Of a stretch of DNA of 64,000 nt, positions 17,862 to 24,773 are shown one piece after another. Position 1 is the first letter of the stretch; the number at the start of each line of letters is the position of its first letter. Location of the stretch: assembly GCF_900129275.1 (NCBI RefSeq), contig NZ_FQUX01000001.1:310001-374000 (forward strand), in the 5' to 3' direction. Both the position numbers and the translations under genes were made by a program. The DNA comes from Arenibacter palladensis. GTDB lineage: Bacteria; Bacteroidota; Bacteroidia; Flavobacteriales; Flavobacteriaceae. The notes beneath the pieces were generated by a model, which saw nothing but the letters and a program-made list of their open reading frames with translations, made no database searches and was not told the DNA's origin.

Positions 17862-18084
17862 CTCCAGATATAATCCCTTCCATAACGCGCAATGATTGAT
17901 ATTCATCAATATCCCCGTTCACATTACCCGTGTTGTGGCATCTCTCAATGTTGACCACCTCTCTTCCGGAAGACCAACGGGACTCCCTGGCGTTTATTCA
18001 ATAACCTGATAGCCAATATGATAAATTTTAAAAAAGTAAATCACAAACACTTTTTGCAACTAATTACTTAGCCTCTATAACTTT

Positions 18085-18816
18085 TTATTGCCCTTCGGGC
18101 GGGGTAGGTTTAATCTCAACGACAAATTCATCATTGAGTTGTTTTTTTTCCTCAAGGTCAACGGCGTGGTACATTGAGGCAAATGCAGTAGAAATCCATA
18201 TAATGGAAAATACAATACCAACAATAAAACAGATGAGTCCACCTATAACTATAGGAATCACAAGCAATCCCATTCCAAAAATCTGCCAACCATGTCCTTT
18301 GGTCATTTCCCAGCTTTTTTCAACAGCGGCAACAGGTTCCATATTTTTATCCATGACCAGGTAAGAAACGAATGCTAACCTACAAGCCAGAATAATTCCA
18401 GGTACAATTAGCAAAACAAACCCTAAACCTATAATGGCAAAGGTGAGCAAATTAGCAAGGATGATATTGATGTAATTCTTTTTAAAGCCGTCGAACATTT
18501 CACTAATTTCAAATTTTTCATTACGAATGGCACGCAAGTACATTAAATCGCCACCGTATTTCACCACGGAAAAAACTAACAACCAATAAACGGCTGCCAG
18601 AATCTGTAAAATTATCATTCCAGCTGAATTATCGGCATCGGAATCCCGAACAACTGAAGCGGGAGATTCGGCAATACCCACTATGATCATCACTAAAAAT
18701 AAATACAAAAAGTGTTTCCACATTTGTTGCCAACCATAACCGTAACTTCCAGTAATAGTTGCCTCAGGTTTTCTTTCTTCTTTGATGACTGCCATGAGCT
18801 TTGATTTTAAATTCAT
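18085..18816 (-). CDS. Polytopic membrane protein of unknown function
   Basis: This 243-residue protein has about five hydrophobic segments (roughly 35-52, 66-88, 112-143 as two closely packed helices, and 176-212), with an EKSWEMTKGHGWQIF-like stretch between helices four and five that resembles the DUF975/YciC type of membrane domain. No catalytic motif is visible. The Met at 18795 is a plausible later start, because a good promoter (18818-18852, minus) would begin transcription about at the upstream ATG. It is divergent from a membrane-bound LuxR regulator with a palindrome between them, so it may be that regulator's target. Confidence 0.8.
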   Translation of the reverse strand: MNLKSKLMAVIKEERKPEATITGSYGYGWQQMWKHFLYLFLVMIIVGIAESPASVVRDSDADNSAGMIILQILAAVYWLLVFSVVKYGGDLMYLRAIRNEKFEISEMFDGFKKNYINIILANLLTFAIIGLGFVLLIVPGIILACRLAFVSYLVMDKNMEPVAAVEKSWEMTKGHGWQIFGMGLLVIPIVIGGLICFIVGIVFSIIWISTAFASMYHAVDLEEKKQLNDEFVVEIKPTPPEGQ

Positions 18817-18817
18817 A

Positions 18818-18852
18818 CAAATTTAAGGGAGTCGTATTAAAATGCATTCCAA
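18818..18852 (-). promoter_or_regulatory. Candidate promoter for the membrane protein at 18085-18816
   Basis: On the minus strand TTGG, 23 bases, then TAAATTTG matches the Bacteroidota -33/-7 pattern at the upper limit of spacing. The palindrome 18855-18882 lies immediately upstream of the -33 element. Confidence 0.4.
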
Positions 18853-18854
18853 CT

Positions 18855-18882
18855 TTAGTAGTGAATTTTAAATCACTACTAA
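18855..18882. promoter_or_regulatory. Perfect 10-bp-arm palindrome between divergent genes
   Basis: TTAGTAGTGA (18855-18864) and TCACTACTAA (18873-18882) are exact reverse complements around the AT-only spacer ATTTTAAA. It sits between the -33 elements of two divergent candidate promoters, centred near -57 for the plus-strand LuxR-type gene, a position typical of an activator site. It is the strongest operator candidate in this region. Confidence 0.65.
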
Positions 18883-18890
18883 GGTAGGGG

Positions 18891-18919
18891 TTGGTATTAA
18901 TTGCATTTTCATACTTTTA
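18891..18919 (+). promoter_or_regulatory. Candidate promoter for the 7TM-LuxR gene
   Basis: TTGG (18891-18894), 17 bases, then TACTTTTA (18912-18919) is close to TTTG-N-TAnnTTTG. Initiation near 18926 leaves a leader of about 13 bases before the TTG start. Confidence 0.4.
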
Positions 18920-18938
18920 ACAAACAACAATCATATAC

Positions 18939-19886
18939 TTGCTAAGTTTAACCTTCATAGTGATATTTATTTTTTGTGCCGCCATAGCTTCGGCATGTAT
19001 ATTAGTGGCCCACCAATTCATCACCACCTACAATACCGAATTTCATCGCAATTACTTTTATTTTTTGGCTACCTTTTTTTCATTTGCCTTTTATGGCATA
19101 TGGGCACCGATCATTATGCGGGTTATACTCACTTCTATCGATGTTGATCGCAATACCATGGAAACGGTAACCAATTTTATACCTGTACTTGGCGTGCCAT
19201 TTTTGCTTATATCCTGGTTCATGTTGGTTAAAATGGGATTTTCGCTGGTTGCCATGAAGTCTAATAACAGGGCGATTCGTATTTATCTAATTTTTTTGGC
19301 AATTGTAATTGTTGTGGCGTCAGGAATTTACTTTTTTAAAAATAACCTTCTAGTTTTCAGTACAACACATGTCATTTATACTGAAATGGCAATATTCGTT
19401 GGCTTGGAGCTTGGTTATATGTTCCTATTTGCAGGCATTGTATGGCACTATTTAAAAAGACAGAAACGAGCTCATAAAAAAATAGTGGCCCGCTTTGTAC
19501 TTTTAATGGTATTGGCGCTCTTATTTAGACTGGGGGTATTGCCCTTCGCCTTTTCCAGCCCATGGATTATTGCCCCATTGATATTGATGTATTTTATTTC
19601 AAATTTTGCACCCTTATTGTATCTGAAACTCAATTCCCATTTGTTATTTGTCCCTTTGCATTCTGAAAACCCGAATCAAGATAAAAAGGAATTAATATAT
19701 CGTAAATATGACATCTCGAATCGTGAAAAAGAGGTTATTGAACAAATCTGCATGGGTAAGACCAACCAACAAATAGCCGACGAATTGTGCATTAGTCTAC
19801 AGACGGTAAAAGACCATACTCATAGGATATACACCAAAATTGGTATTAAAAGCCGAATGAAATTGGTGCAAATGGTGAATGGATAG
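18939..19886 (+). CDS. Seven-helix membrane protein with C-terminal LuxR DNA-binding domain
   Basis: This 315-residue protein has seven hydrophobic segments (about 2-24, 40-62, 80-105, 113-135, 146-170, 185-207, 209-235), then a short linker and a LuxR/GerE helix-turn-helix (about 250-312: ISNREKEVIEQICMGKTNQQ followed by the recognition helix in SLQTVKDHTHRIYTKIG). It looks like a one-component regulator fixed in the inner membrane, with the helices as sensor. The start is TTG: an in-frame stop at 18918-18920 leaves no upstream ATG, and a later start would remove the first helix. The palindrome 18855-18882 upstream suggests autoregulation or control of the divergent gene. The signal is unknown. 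Confidence 0.85.
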   Translation: MLSLTFIVIFIFCAAIASACILVAHQFITTYNTEFHRNYFYFLATFFSFAFYGIWAPIIMRVILTSIDVDRNTMETVTNFIPVLGVPFLLISWFMLVKMGFSLVAMKSNNRAIRIYLIFLAIVIVVASGIYFFKNNLLVFSTTHVIYTEMAIFVGLELGYMFLFAGIVWHYLKRQKRAHKKIVARFVLLMVLALLFRLGVLPFAFSSPWIIAPLILMYFISNFAPLLYLKLNSHLLFVPLHSENPNQDKKELIYRKYDISNREKEVIEQICMGKTNQQIADELCISLQTVKDHTHRIYTKIGIKSRMKLVQMVNG

Positions 19887-20163
19887 TTTTGGGATGCAAT
19901 AAAGTTACTCCTAAAGCACATGTGCAAGTCAAAAAATTTGTCATACCTGCATGGATATAAACCAATAAAATTCACATCCCCAAAAAGTTGTGCCTTATCC
20001 AATGTAATCCCTAAATATTAGTACAATTTGGATTAAGACCAAATCCTTAGCAAAAACGGTACTGTGCAGTGCTAAGAAATCAAAAACTAGAGGTAAGGAC
20101 AGTAATGATTAGGTGAGAATTTTGCCCAGTTGCAAAAGAAAACATTTTCCTGCCTCAAACTTA
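19887..20163. other. Non-coding stretch with two fold-back sequences
   Basis: No gene is seen. ATTTGG/CCAAAT (about 20026-20044) and CTTAGCA/TGCTAAG (about 20046-20078) are short inverted repeats next to each other, the second with an inner ACTG/CAGT. They could be part of a structured transcript end, but neither has a T-run. Confidence 0.3.
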
Positions 20164-20358
20164 TTACTCAATGTAGGTGTTAATAGAACATTGCAATTGG
20201 CAATCCACAGCTAACATTTTACGAAACCCAATAGCCAATTCGTGATTTTCAAAAATCAGCGCCTCTGTAATACTATCACTCAATATGAGTTGCTTAAGTA
20301 GATACTCAACCACATATTTATTATCCGCTGTATAAAGTACAAATTTGCTAGATTCCAA
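20164..20358 (-). CDS. Small hypothetical protein (doubtful)
   Basis: This open frame has 64 residues from a TTG at 20356-20358; no ATG or GTG is available upstream before a stop. Composition is protein-like (FVLYTADNKYVVEYLLKQL, mixed charge, two Cys near the end) and the predicted fold is alternating strand and helix with no signal peptide. I do not recognise a family. It lies alone between the LuxR-type gene and the YegP-like gene, with no clear promoter. Treat as possible. Confidence 0.35.
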   Translation of the reverse strand: MESSKFVLYTADNKYVVEYLLKQLILSDSITEALIFENHELAIGFRKMLAVDCQLQCSINTYIE

Positions 20359-20650
20359 TTGGTTATGGTTGTTTATTAAGTGGGTTTCAAATTTATTAAA
20401 ACCAATTTATAATTACATTAAAATTATATTCTAAAAATTTGAATAACTTACGCAAAAGTATAAAAAGGATAAGGCCACACTCCAGTAATCCAAATCGATT
20501 GACTTTTTGCTGACTTTAATCTTAATTTGGGATAAAAAAAGTCCGAAAAAGAAAAAGCCAAGTAAAACCAATGTCTTTCCGGGATTATCTGCTCACCTCT
20601 TGGACTCACTTCAGCTCCTCCAAGGGTAAAATTCTCTTACCAAATGGGTT
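20359..20650. other. AT-rich intergenic stretch, nothing recognised
   Basis: About 290 bases without an open frame of note, ahead of the yegP terminator. No repeat or promoter of quality was seen. Confidence 0.5.
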
Positions 20651-20687
20651 AAAAAATAGGAAAGACAGTCATAAAGACTGTCTTTCC
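20651..20687 (-). terminator. Rho-independent terminator after the YegP-like gene
   Basis: On the minus strand a perfect 12-bp stem (GGAAAGACAGTC with its complement, 20659-20687) around a 5-base loop is followed by TATTTTTT. It lies about 40 bases past the stop codon at 20728. Confidence 0.9.
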
Positions 20688-20727
20688 TTGAATTTATCAA
20701 CGTAACCCGTCGTTGCTCCAAAGACCA

Positions 20728-21057
20728 TTAGGAGTTGTCCTCAACGGTAGCCTCAGGTGCGTTTTTCTTCACTGATGCAATGCCATTTTCCATGGCAGAG
20801 GAACTTGAATACATTTCGCTTTTGCCGATTACTTGACCATTGGAAGCCTTTAGGTTAAAGTATGGGCTGCCATCTTTGGCCGTATTGCGCTCATATCTTC
20901 CATCTTCCTGCGAATTTTTTCTTACGGATGATATCCCATTATCACAAGCTGCTTTGGTAGTATACGCCTCACTTCCCAAAATGATCTGTCCGTTGGATGC
21001 CTTTAAATTAAACCGAAACTGTCCGGATTTGTCTTTTTTAATTTCAAATTTTCCCAT
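20728..21057 (-). CDS. YegP-family (DUF1508) protein
   Basis: This 109-residue cytoplasmic protein is made of two tandem DUF1508 units (about 1-48 and 52-100), each with the signature FNLKASNGQ and a following SE-Y segment. YegP-type proteins are small basic proteins of unclear role, often linked to stress. The tail beyond residue 100 is acidic. It ends at a strong terminator and has its own upstream region, so it is probably transcribed alone. Confidence 0.93.
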   Translation of the reverse strand: MGKFEIKKDKSGQFRFNLKASNGQIILGSEAYTTKAACDNGISSVRKNSQEDGRYERNTAKDGSPYFNLKASNGQVIGKSEMYSSSSAMENGIASVKKNAPEATVEDNS

Positions 21058-21229
21058 TTGTACTATTTTATATTAAGTCTTAAATATAATATTTTTTTTG
21101 GACAGCATTGGCTAGAATATGATACCCATTTATAACCCGGGTCGATAGCTCCTGTGACCCATTACTATGTGTACATTAAAAATTAATGTGCTAATTCAGC
21201 TTAAAGAAGAAGGTATTATGTGGTGTACC

Positions 21230-21287
21230 CTAAAATAATCTATTTTAGTAGACATGAATCGGATATAGTTAATGACTATATCCGATT
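21230..21287. repeat. Two adjacent perfect hairpins upstream of a small gene
   Basis: CTAAAATA/TATTTTAG (21230-21248, 3-base loop) is followed by a 13-bp perfect stem AATCGGATATAGT/ACTATATCCGATT (21257-21287, 5-base loop). Neither is followed by a T-run on either strand, so they are not ordinary terminators. They lie just ahead of the start at 21316 and may be operator or leader structures. Confidence 0.55.
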
Positions 21288-21315
21288 GTTGTAATGCATT
21301 AAATAATCCGCATGT

Positions 21316-21798
21316 ATGACCTTATTTAATCCCCTAAAAATCAATCCTGAATATATCTTGACTGATTTTGGAATTGCGGAATTGAAAACCCTGTTGGATG
21401 GGAAAGAAAAAAGTTTTCACCTAAAGTGGATTTCTGATAATAAGTTTATAATAAGCTTGAAATTTTCAATTGGAACCAACCATGCCTTTGACCTAAATAA
21501 CGATGCAAAAAGTGCAGTAATAGTATATGGAACAATATCTAAACTGGCAGAAGATAAGACCAATATAGTATTAGTAACCAAATTCAAATACGGACTTATA
21601 TTAATTCTGGTTATTCCATTAATCATGTTGATTCTGGAGCTTACAATGGGTTTAGGAATACCTTTGCCTTTCTACTTTGTTTTTCCTTTGGTCTTCATCT
21701 TAGTTCTTTTTTTCTTCATGAGCGAAGAAAAAAAACTAATCCGAAATTTCAGGGAATTTATAAACTCTGAAAAAATAGCGCACTACAACAACTTCTAA
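21316..21798 (+). CDS. Hypothetical two-helix membrane protein
   Basis: This 160-residue protein has a soluble N-terminal domain (1-92) of mixed strands followed by two adjacent hydrophobic segments (about 93-110 and 118-137) and a basic C-terminal tail. There is no signal peptide, so the N-terminal domain is probably cytoplasmic. I do not recognise the family. It stands alone between the hairpin pair at 21230-21287 and the tRNA-Asn region and has no consensus promoter that I could find. Confidence 0.65.
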   Translation: MTLFNPLKINPEYILTDFGIAELKTLLDGKEKSFHLKWISDNKFIISLKFSIGTNHAFDLNNDAKSAVIVYGTISKLAEDKTNIVLVTKFKYGLILILVIPLIMLILELTMGLGIPLPFYFVFPLVFILVLFFFMSEEKKLIRNFREFINSEKIAHYNNF

Positions 21799-21937
21799 TC
21801 ATAGCTAAATGTCGGCGGTATTTGGGAACCTCCATGGGAACCTTTTTTACTCAAAATAACTTGGCAAGTTGGCATTTAGTTGGAAAGTGCAGTTAGTGCA
21901 CATAATGCAGTTGGATGCTGTATAATATGCCTTAAAC

Positions 21938-21971
21938 AAAAAAATCCAACCTATTTTCATAAGTTGGATTT
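21938..21971 (-). terminator. Terminator after tRNA-Asn
   Basis: On the minus strand AAATCCAAC and GTTGGATTT pair perfectly around a 12-base loop, and the right arm runs into a T stretch. It lies about 10 bases past the tRNA 3' end. Confidence 0.8.
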
Positions 21972-21980
21972 CCACTTTTG

Positions 21981-22054
21981 CTCCCCCTCTTGGGCTCGAA
22001 CCAAGGACCCTCTGATTAACAGTCAGATGCTCTAACCAACTGAGCTAAGGAGGA
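21981..22054 (-). tRNA. tRNA-Asn (GUU anticodon)
   Basis: The complement folds as a 74-base cloverleaf: acceptor TCCTCCT with AGGGGGA (one G-T pair), D-arm TAGCTCAGTTGG, anticodon stem CTGAC with loop CTGTTAA giving anticodon GTT, and T-arm CTTGG-TTCGAGC-CCAAG. The discriminator is G and the CCA end is not encoded. A consensus promoter lies 27 bases upstream and a terminator follows. Confidence 0.97.
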
Positions 22055-22080
22055 GTGTATTTTTATCGCCTAAGCGGGTG

Positions 22081-22111
22081 CAAATATAAATGTTTTTTCA
22101 AATACGCCAAA
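22081..22111 (-). promoter_or_regulatory. Consensus Bacteroidota promoter for tRNA-Asn
   Basis: On the minus strand TTTG, exactly 19 bases, then TATATTTG fits the -33/-7 consensus without mismatch. Initiation would be near 22074, about 20 bases before the mature tRNA. Confidence 0.8.
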
Positions 22112-22158
22112 CAAATAATGGCTGTTTTGCACCTAAATTTTAAAATTATTTATTTCCC

Positions 22159-23475
22159 CTATAAAAACTTCTTAATAATATTCCAGATATCGTTTCCAAA
22201 TACCACTGCCATAAGTCCCATAAGTATAACAAAACCAATAATTTGACCAGTTTCCAATACCTTTTCACTCGGTTTCCTACCAGATATCATCTCATACAAC
22301 AAGAACATTACGTGTCCCCCATCCAAAGCCGGTATAGGAAGAATATTCAAAAAGGCCAACCATACGGAGAACATAGCCATGAAATTCAAGAAATAGACCC
22401 AATCCCATGTGGGCGACATCAATTCCACTATTCCAATAGGACCCTTAACTTGTTTGTAGGCTCCCGTCTTTGTATTAAAGATTACCTTAAACTGTCTTAT
22501 TTGATCTGTCAAAACCTGAATGGTACGTTTATAACCCGCAGGGATGGCTTCAAAAAAGTTGTAATTATCGGTAACCCTAAGATCGGTAAGATCCAACTCT
22601 ATTCCAATTATTCCTTCATCGGGAACGATCAATTCCAAATGTTCCGTACTGCCATTGCGCAAAACACTGATATCCAATTTTTGATTGGCAGATGCCCCAA
22701 TCTTACTTCTAAATTCGTCCCAATATTGGGTATCCACTCCGTTGACCCCTTTAATTTCATCACCTGGCATTAATCCCGCCTTTTCTGCTACCGAATTGGG
22801 CTGTACCTTGGCAATTATAGCCTTAGACCTATATCCCAAGAAATTCTTTCCCTGGGTAGCAAAAACGGTCTCCTTGCCTTCATCCGATAAGGGCACTGTT
22901 ATTTCGCGCCCATCCCTTTTCACCGTTACCTCATCCCCAAGGATAATATCCAAAACGGCCTCATTGAATTTTCTGGTCTTCTTATCATCCACCATCAAAA
23001 TTTGATCGCCGGTCTTTAATCCCAACTGTTCCCCTATGGAATCTACTACTATACCATATTTTAGACTGTCCGAAGGAATATAGGTATCACCATTGGAAAA
23101 CAACAACATGGTATAAATAACCCAGGCCAATAAAAAATTGACGATTACCCCACCGGTCATAATAATAAGTCGTTGCCAAGCCGGTTTGGATCGGAATTCC
23201 CACGGCTGTGGCTCCTGCTTCATTTGTTCGGTATCCATACTCTCATCGATCATCCCGGCAATCTTTACATAACCGCCCAAAGGCAACCAACCAATTCCGT
23301 ACTCCGTATCCCCAATTTTCTTTTTGAACAAGGAAAACTTGACATCAAAAAACAAATAGAACTTTTCTACCTTGGTCTTAAAATATTTTGCTGGAAAAAA
23401 ATGGCCCATTTCATGAAGGATCACCAAAATGGATATGATGAGTACAAACTGTACAATCTGTAGTGTTAAGGTCAT
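22159..23475 (-). CDS. rseP: Site-2 zinc metalloprotease RseP (M50B)
   Basis: This 438-residue inner-membrane protease has the zinc motif HEMGH (21-25) in the first helix, two periplasmic PDZ domains (about 120-190 and 205-280, each with a GD motif), and the third zinc ligand motif LDGGH (384-388) in a late helix. RseP-type enzymes cut anti-sigma factors or signal-peptide remnants inside the membrane. FecR-type anti-sigma factors are plausible substrates here, though the gene is not linked to the PUL. A matching promoter lies at 23506-23536. Confidence 0.96.
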   Translation of the reverse strand: MTLTLQIVQFVLIISILVILHEMGHFFPAKYFKTKVEKFYLFFDVKFSLFKKKIGDTEYGIGWLPLGGYVKIAGMIDESMDTEQMKQEPQPWEFRSKPAWQRLIIMTGGVIVNFLLAWVIYTMLLFSNGDTYIPSDSLKYGIVVDSIGEQLGLKTGDQILMVDDKKTRKFNEAVLDIILGDEVTVKRDGREITVPLSDEGKETVFATQGKNFLGYRSKAIIAKVQPNSVAEKAGLMPGDEIKGVNGVDTQYWDEFRSKIGASANQKLDISVLRNGSTEHLELIVPDEGIIGIELDLTDLRVTDNYNFFEAIPAGYKRTIQVLTDQIRQFKVIFNTKTGAYKQVKGPIGIVELMSPTWDWVYFLNFMAMFSVWLAFLNILPIPALDGGHVMFLLYEMISGRKPSEKVLETGQIIGFVILMGLMAVVFGNDIWNIIKKFL

Positions 23476-23505
23476 TAAGTATTTTTTTTAAACTTTAAAA
23501 ACGCA

Positions 23506-23536
23506 CAAAAGTACATTATTACGTGGTCTTAAAAAA
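23506..23536 (-). promoter_or_regulatory. Promoter for rseP
   Basis: On the minus strand TTTT, 19 bases, TACTTTTG matches the -33/-7 pattern with one mismatch in the -33 box. Confidence 0.6.
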
Positions 23537-23637
23537 AAAACTATTCCCCCCACAGGTCTTTTTAAGAAAGATTTAGTAGCAATCCCTGGTTAGCTACTTG
23601 AAATATATAGCCGTCTACCTTACCTTTACCAAAAAAA

Positions 23638-24312
23638 ATGCGTTCGTTTTTTGCCAAATTCAAATTCTTCGGCATTGTACTTCTAATTGTTTCTGCAGTG
23701 ATTATCTCCCTCTTTTACAATGCCTTGCAGCCCAAAGAAATTCTGCCCGTCTACCAACCGGCCATGGTAAATTTTGAATTGGTGGACAGCACCCTGCAAC
23801 ATGTAAAAAAATACCACACCATTGCCGATTTTGCATTGACCAATCAGAACGGGAAATTGGTGACCCAAAAAGACTACGAGAACAAAATTTATATTGCCGA
23901 TTTTTTCTTTACCACTTGCCCCACCATTTGCCCCATAATGACCAAAAATATGGCAGGCATCCAGGATAAAATTTTAAACGACGATGATGTAATGTTGTTG
24001 TCACATTCAGTGACCCCCGACATTGACTCTGTTCCGCAACTAAAAAAATATGCCCTGGAAAAAGGGGTAAAGGATAGTAAATGGAATCTGGTTACGGGCA
24101 ATAAGAAGCAGATCTATGAACTGGCCAGAAAATCCTACATGGCCGTTAAGACCGATGGCGATGCTGGTCCCTACGATATGATCCATACCGAAAACTTTAT
24201 TCTGGTAGATAAGGAACGAAGGATCAGGGGGTTCTATGACGGTACAAACACCGAAGAAATGGAGAAGCTACTGAGCGACCTTAAAATTTTGAAATCTTCC
24301 TATGAGGAATAA
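23638..24312 (+). CDS. SCO1/SenC-family copper chaperone
   Basis: This 224-residue protein is anchored by one N-terminal helix (about 8-28) and has a thioredoxin-like domain facing the periplasm. The copper-binding motif is C94-P-T-I-C98, and the third ligand His183 lies in MIHTENF. Sco proteins deliver copper to the CuA site of cytochrome oxidase or reduce its cysteines. No oxidase gene is in the window. A weak promoter (CTTG, 20 bases, TACCTTTA) ends just before the A-rich leader. Confidence 0.95.
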   Translation: MRSFFAKFKFFGIVLLIVSAVIISLFYNALQPKEILPVYQPAMVNFELVDSTLQHVKKYHTIADFALTNQNGKLVTQKDYENKIYIADFFFTTCPTICPIMTKNMAGIQDKILNDDDVMLLSHSVTPDIDSVPQLKKYALEKGVKDSKWNLVTGNKKQIYELARKSYMAVKTDGDAGPYDMIHTENFILVDKERRIRGFYDGTNTEEMEKLLSDLKILKSSYEE

Positions 24313-24493
24313 TGTATAGGCATTGGTTGGACAAACAAAGTTTAAAATATTAAGGTAGATCCATTTCTGCCAATTCATCAAAACGTACAATGTCCACATT
24401 AAAAATTGGGCCTCCAATCTTCAAACCAAGGCAGCGCCCCTTTTATACCCTTAACTTTTTATGGTTTTAGCTGTTTACTTCATCTTTTTCTTT

Positions 24494-24501
24494 TATTTTT
24501 G
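24494..24501 (+). promoter_or_regulatory. -7 element of the feoAB promoter
   Basis: TATTTTTG fits TAnnTTTG exactly. The -33 region shows no clear TTTG. Initiation near 24508 leaves a leader of about 23 bases. Confidence 0.5.
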
Positions 24502-24512
24502 TGCTTAATTAA

Positions 24513-24536
24513 AATCAATCTAAATAAAAATTGATT
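24513..24536 (+). promoter_or_regulatory. feoA: Inverted repeat covering the feoA start codon
   Basis: AATCAAT (24513-24519) and ATTGATT (24530-24536) are exact complements around CTAAATAAAA. The TTG start codon (24531-24533) is inside the right arm, so the leader could fold over the start, or the repeat could be a regulator site spanning the initiation region. Confidence 0.4.
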
Positions 24537-24773
24537 ACAACGGTAGCACATTTAAGGCGAGGGCAAAAGGGAATCATCAAAGAATTTGCCGATGGAATTC
24601 TTCCCATTAAACTATTGGAACTGGGTTGTTTGCCAGGCAACGAAATAGAATTGGTACAGGTAGCTCCCCTTAAAGACCCTATATACATTAACGTTAACGG
24701 TACCCATATTGCCATTAGGCGTTCTATGGCCGCTCTAATAGAGTTAGAAATTATTGAAGATTCCCCACTATGA
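24531..24773 (+). CDS. feoA: Ferrous iron transport protein FeoA
   Basis: This 80-residue protein is an SH3-like FeoA: LRRGQKGIIKEF, then ELGCLPGNEIELVQVAPLKDP and the final strand HIAIRRSMAAL. It is cytoplasmic and thought to modulate FeoB. Translation must start at TTG because the conserved LRRGQ block begins eight residues in and there is no ATG. Its stop overlaps the feoB start (ATGA at 24770-24773), which indicates translational coupling. Confidence 0.95.
   Translation: MITTVAHLRRGQKGIIKEFADGILPIKLLELGCLPGNEIELVQVAPLKDPIYINVNGTHIAIRRSMAALIELEIIEDSPL

Noticed and set aside
17862..22054. Genomic island integrated at tRNA-Asn
   Set aside because: Accessory-looking genes lie on the 3' side of the tRNA, but I found no integrase and no second copy of the tRNA 3' end that would mark an attachment site.
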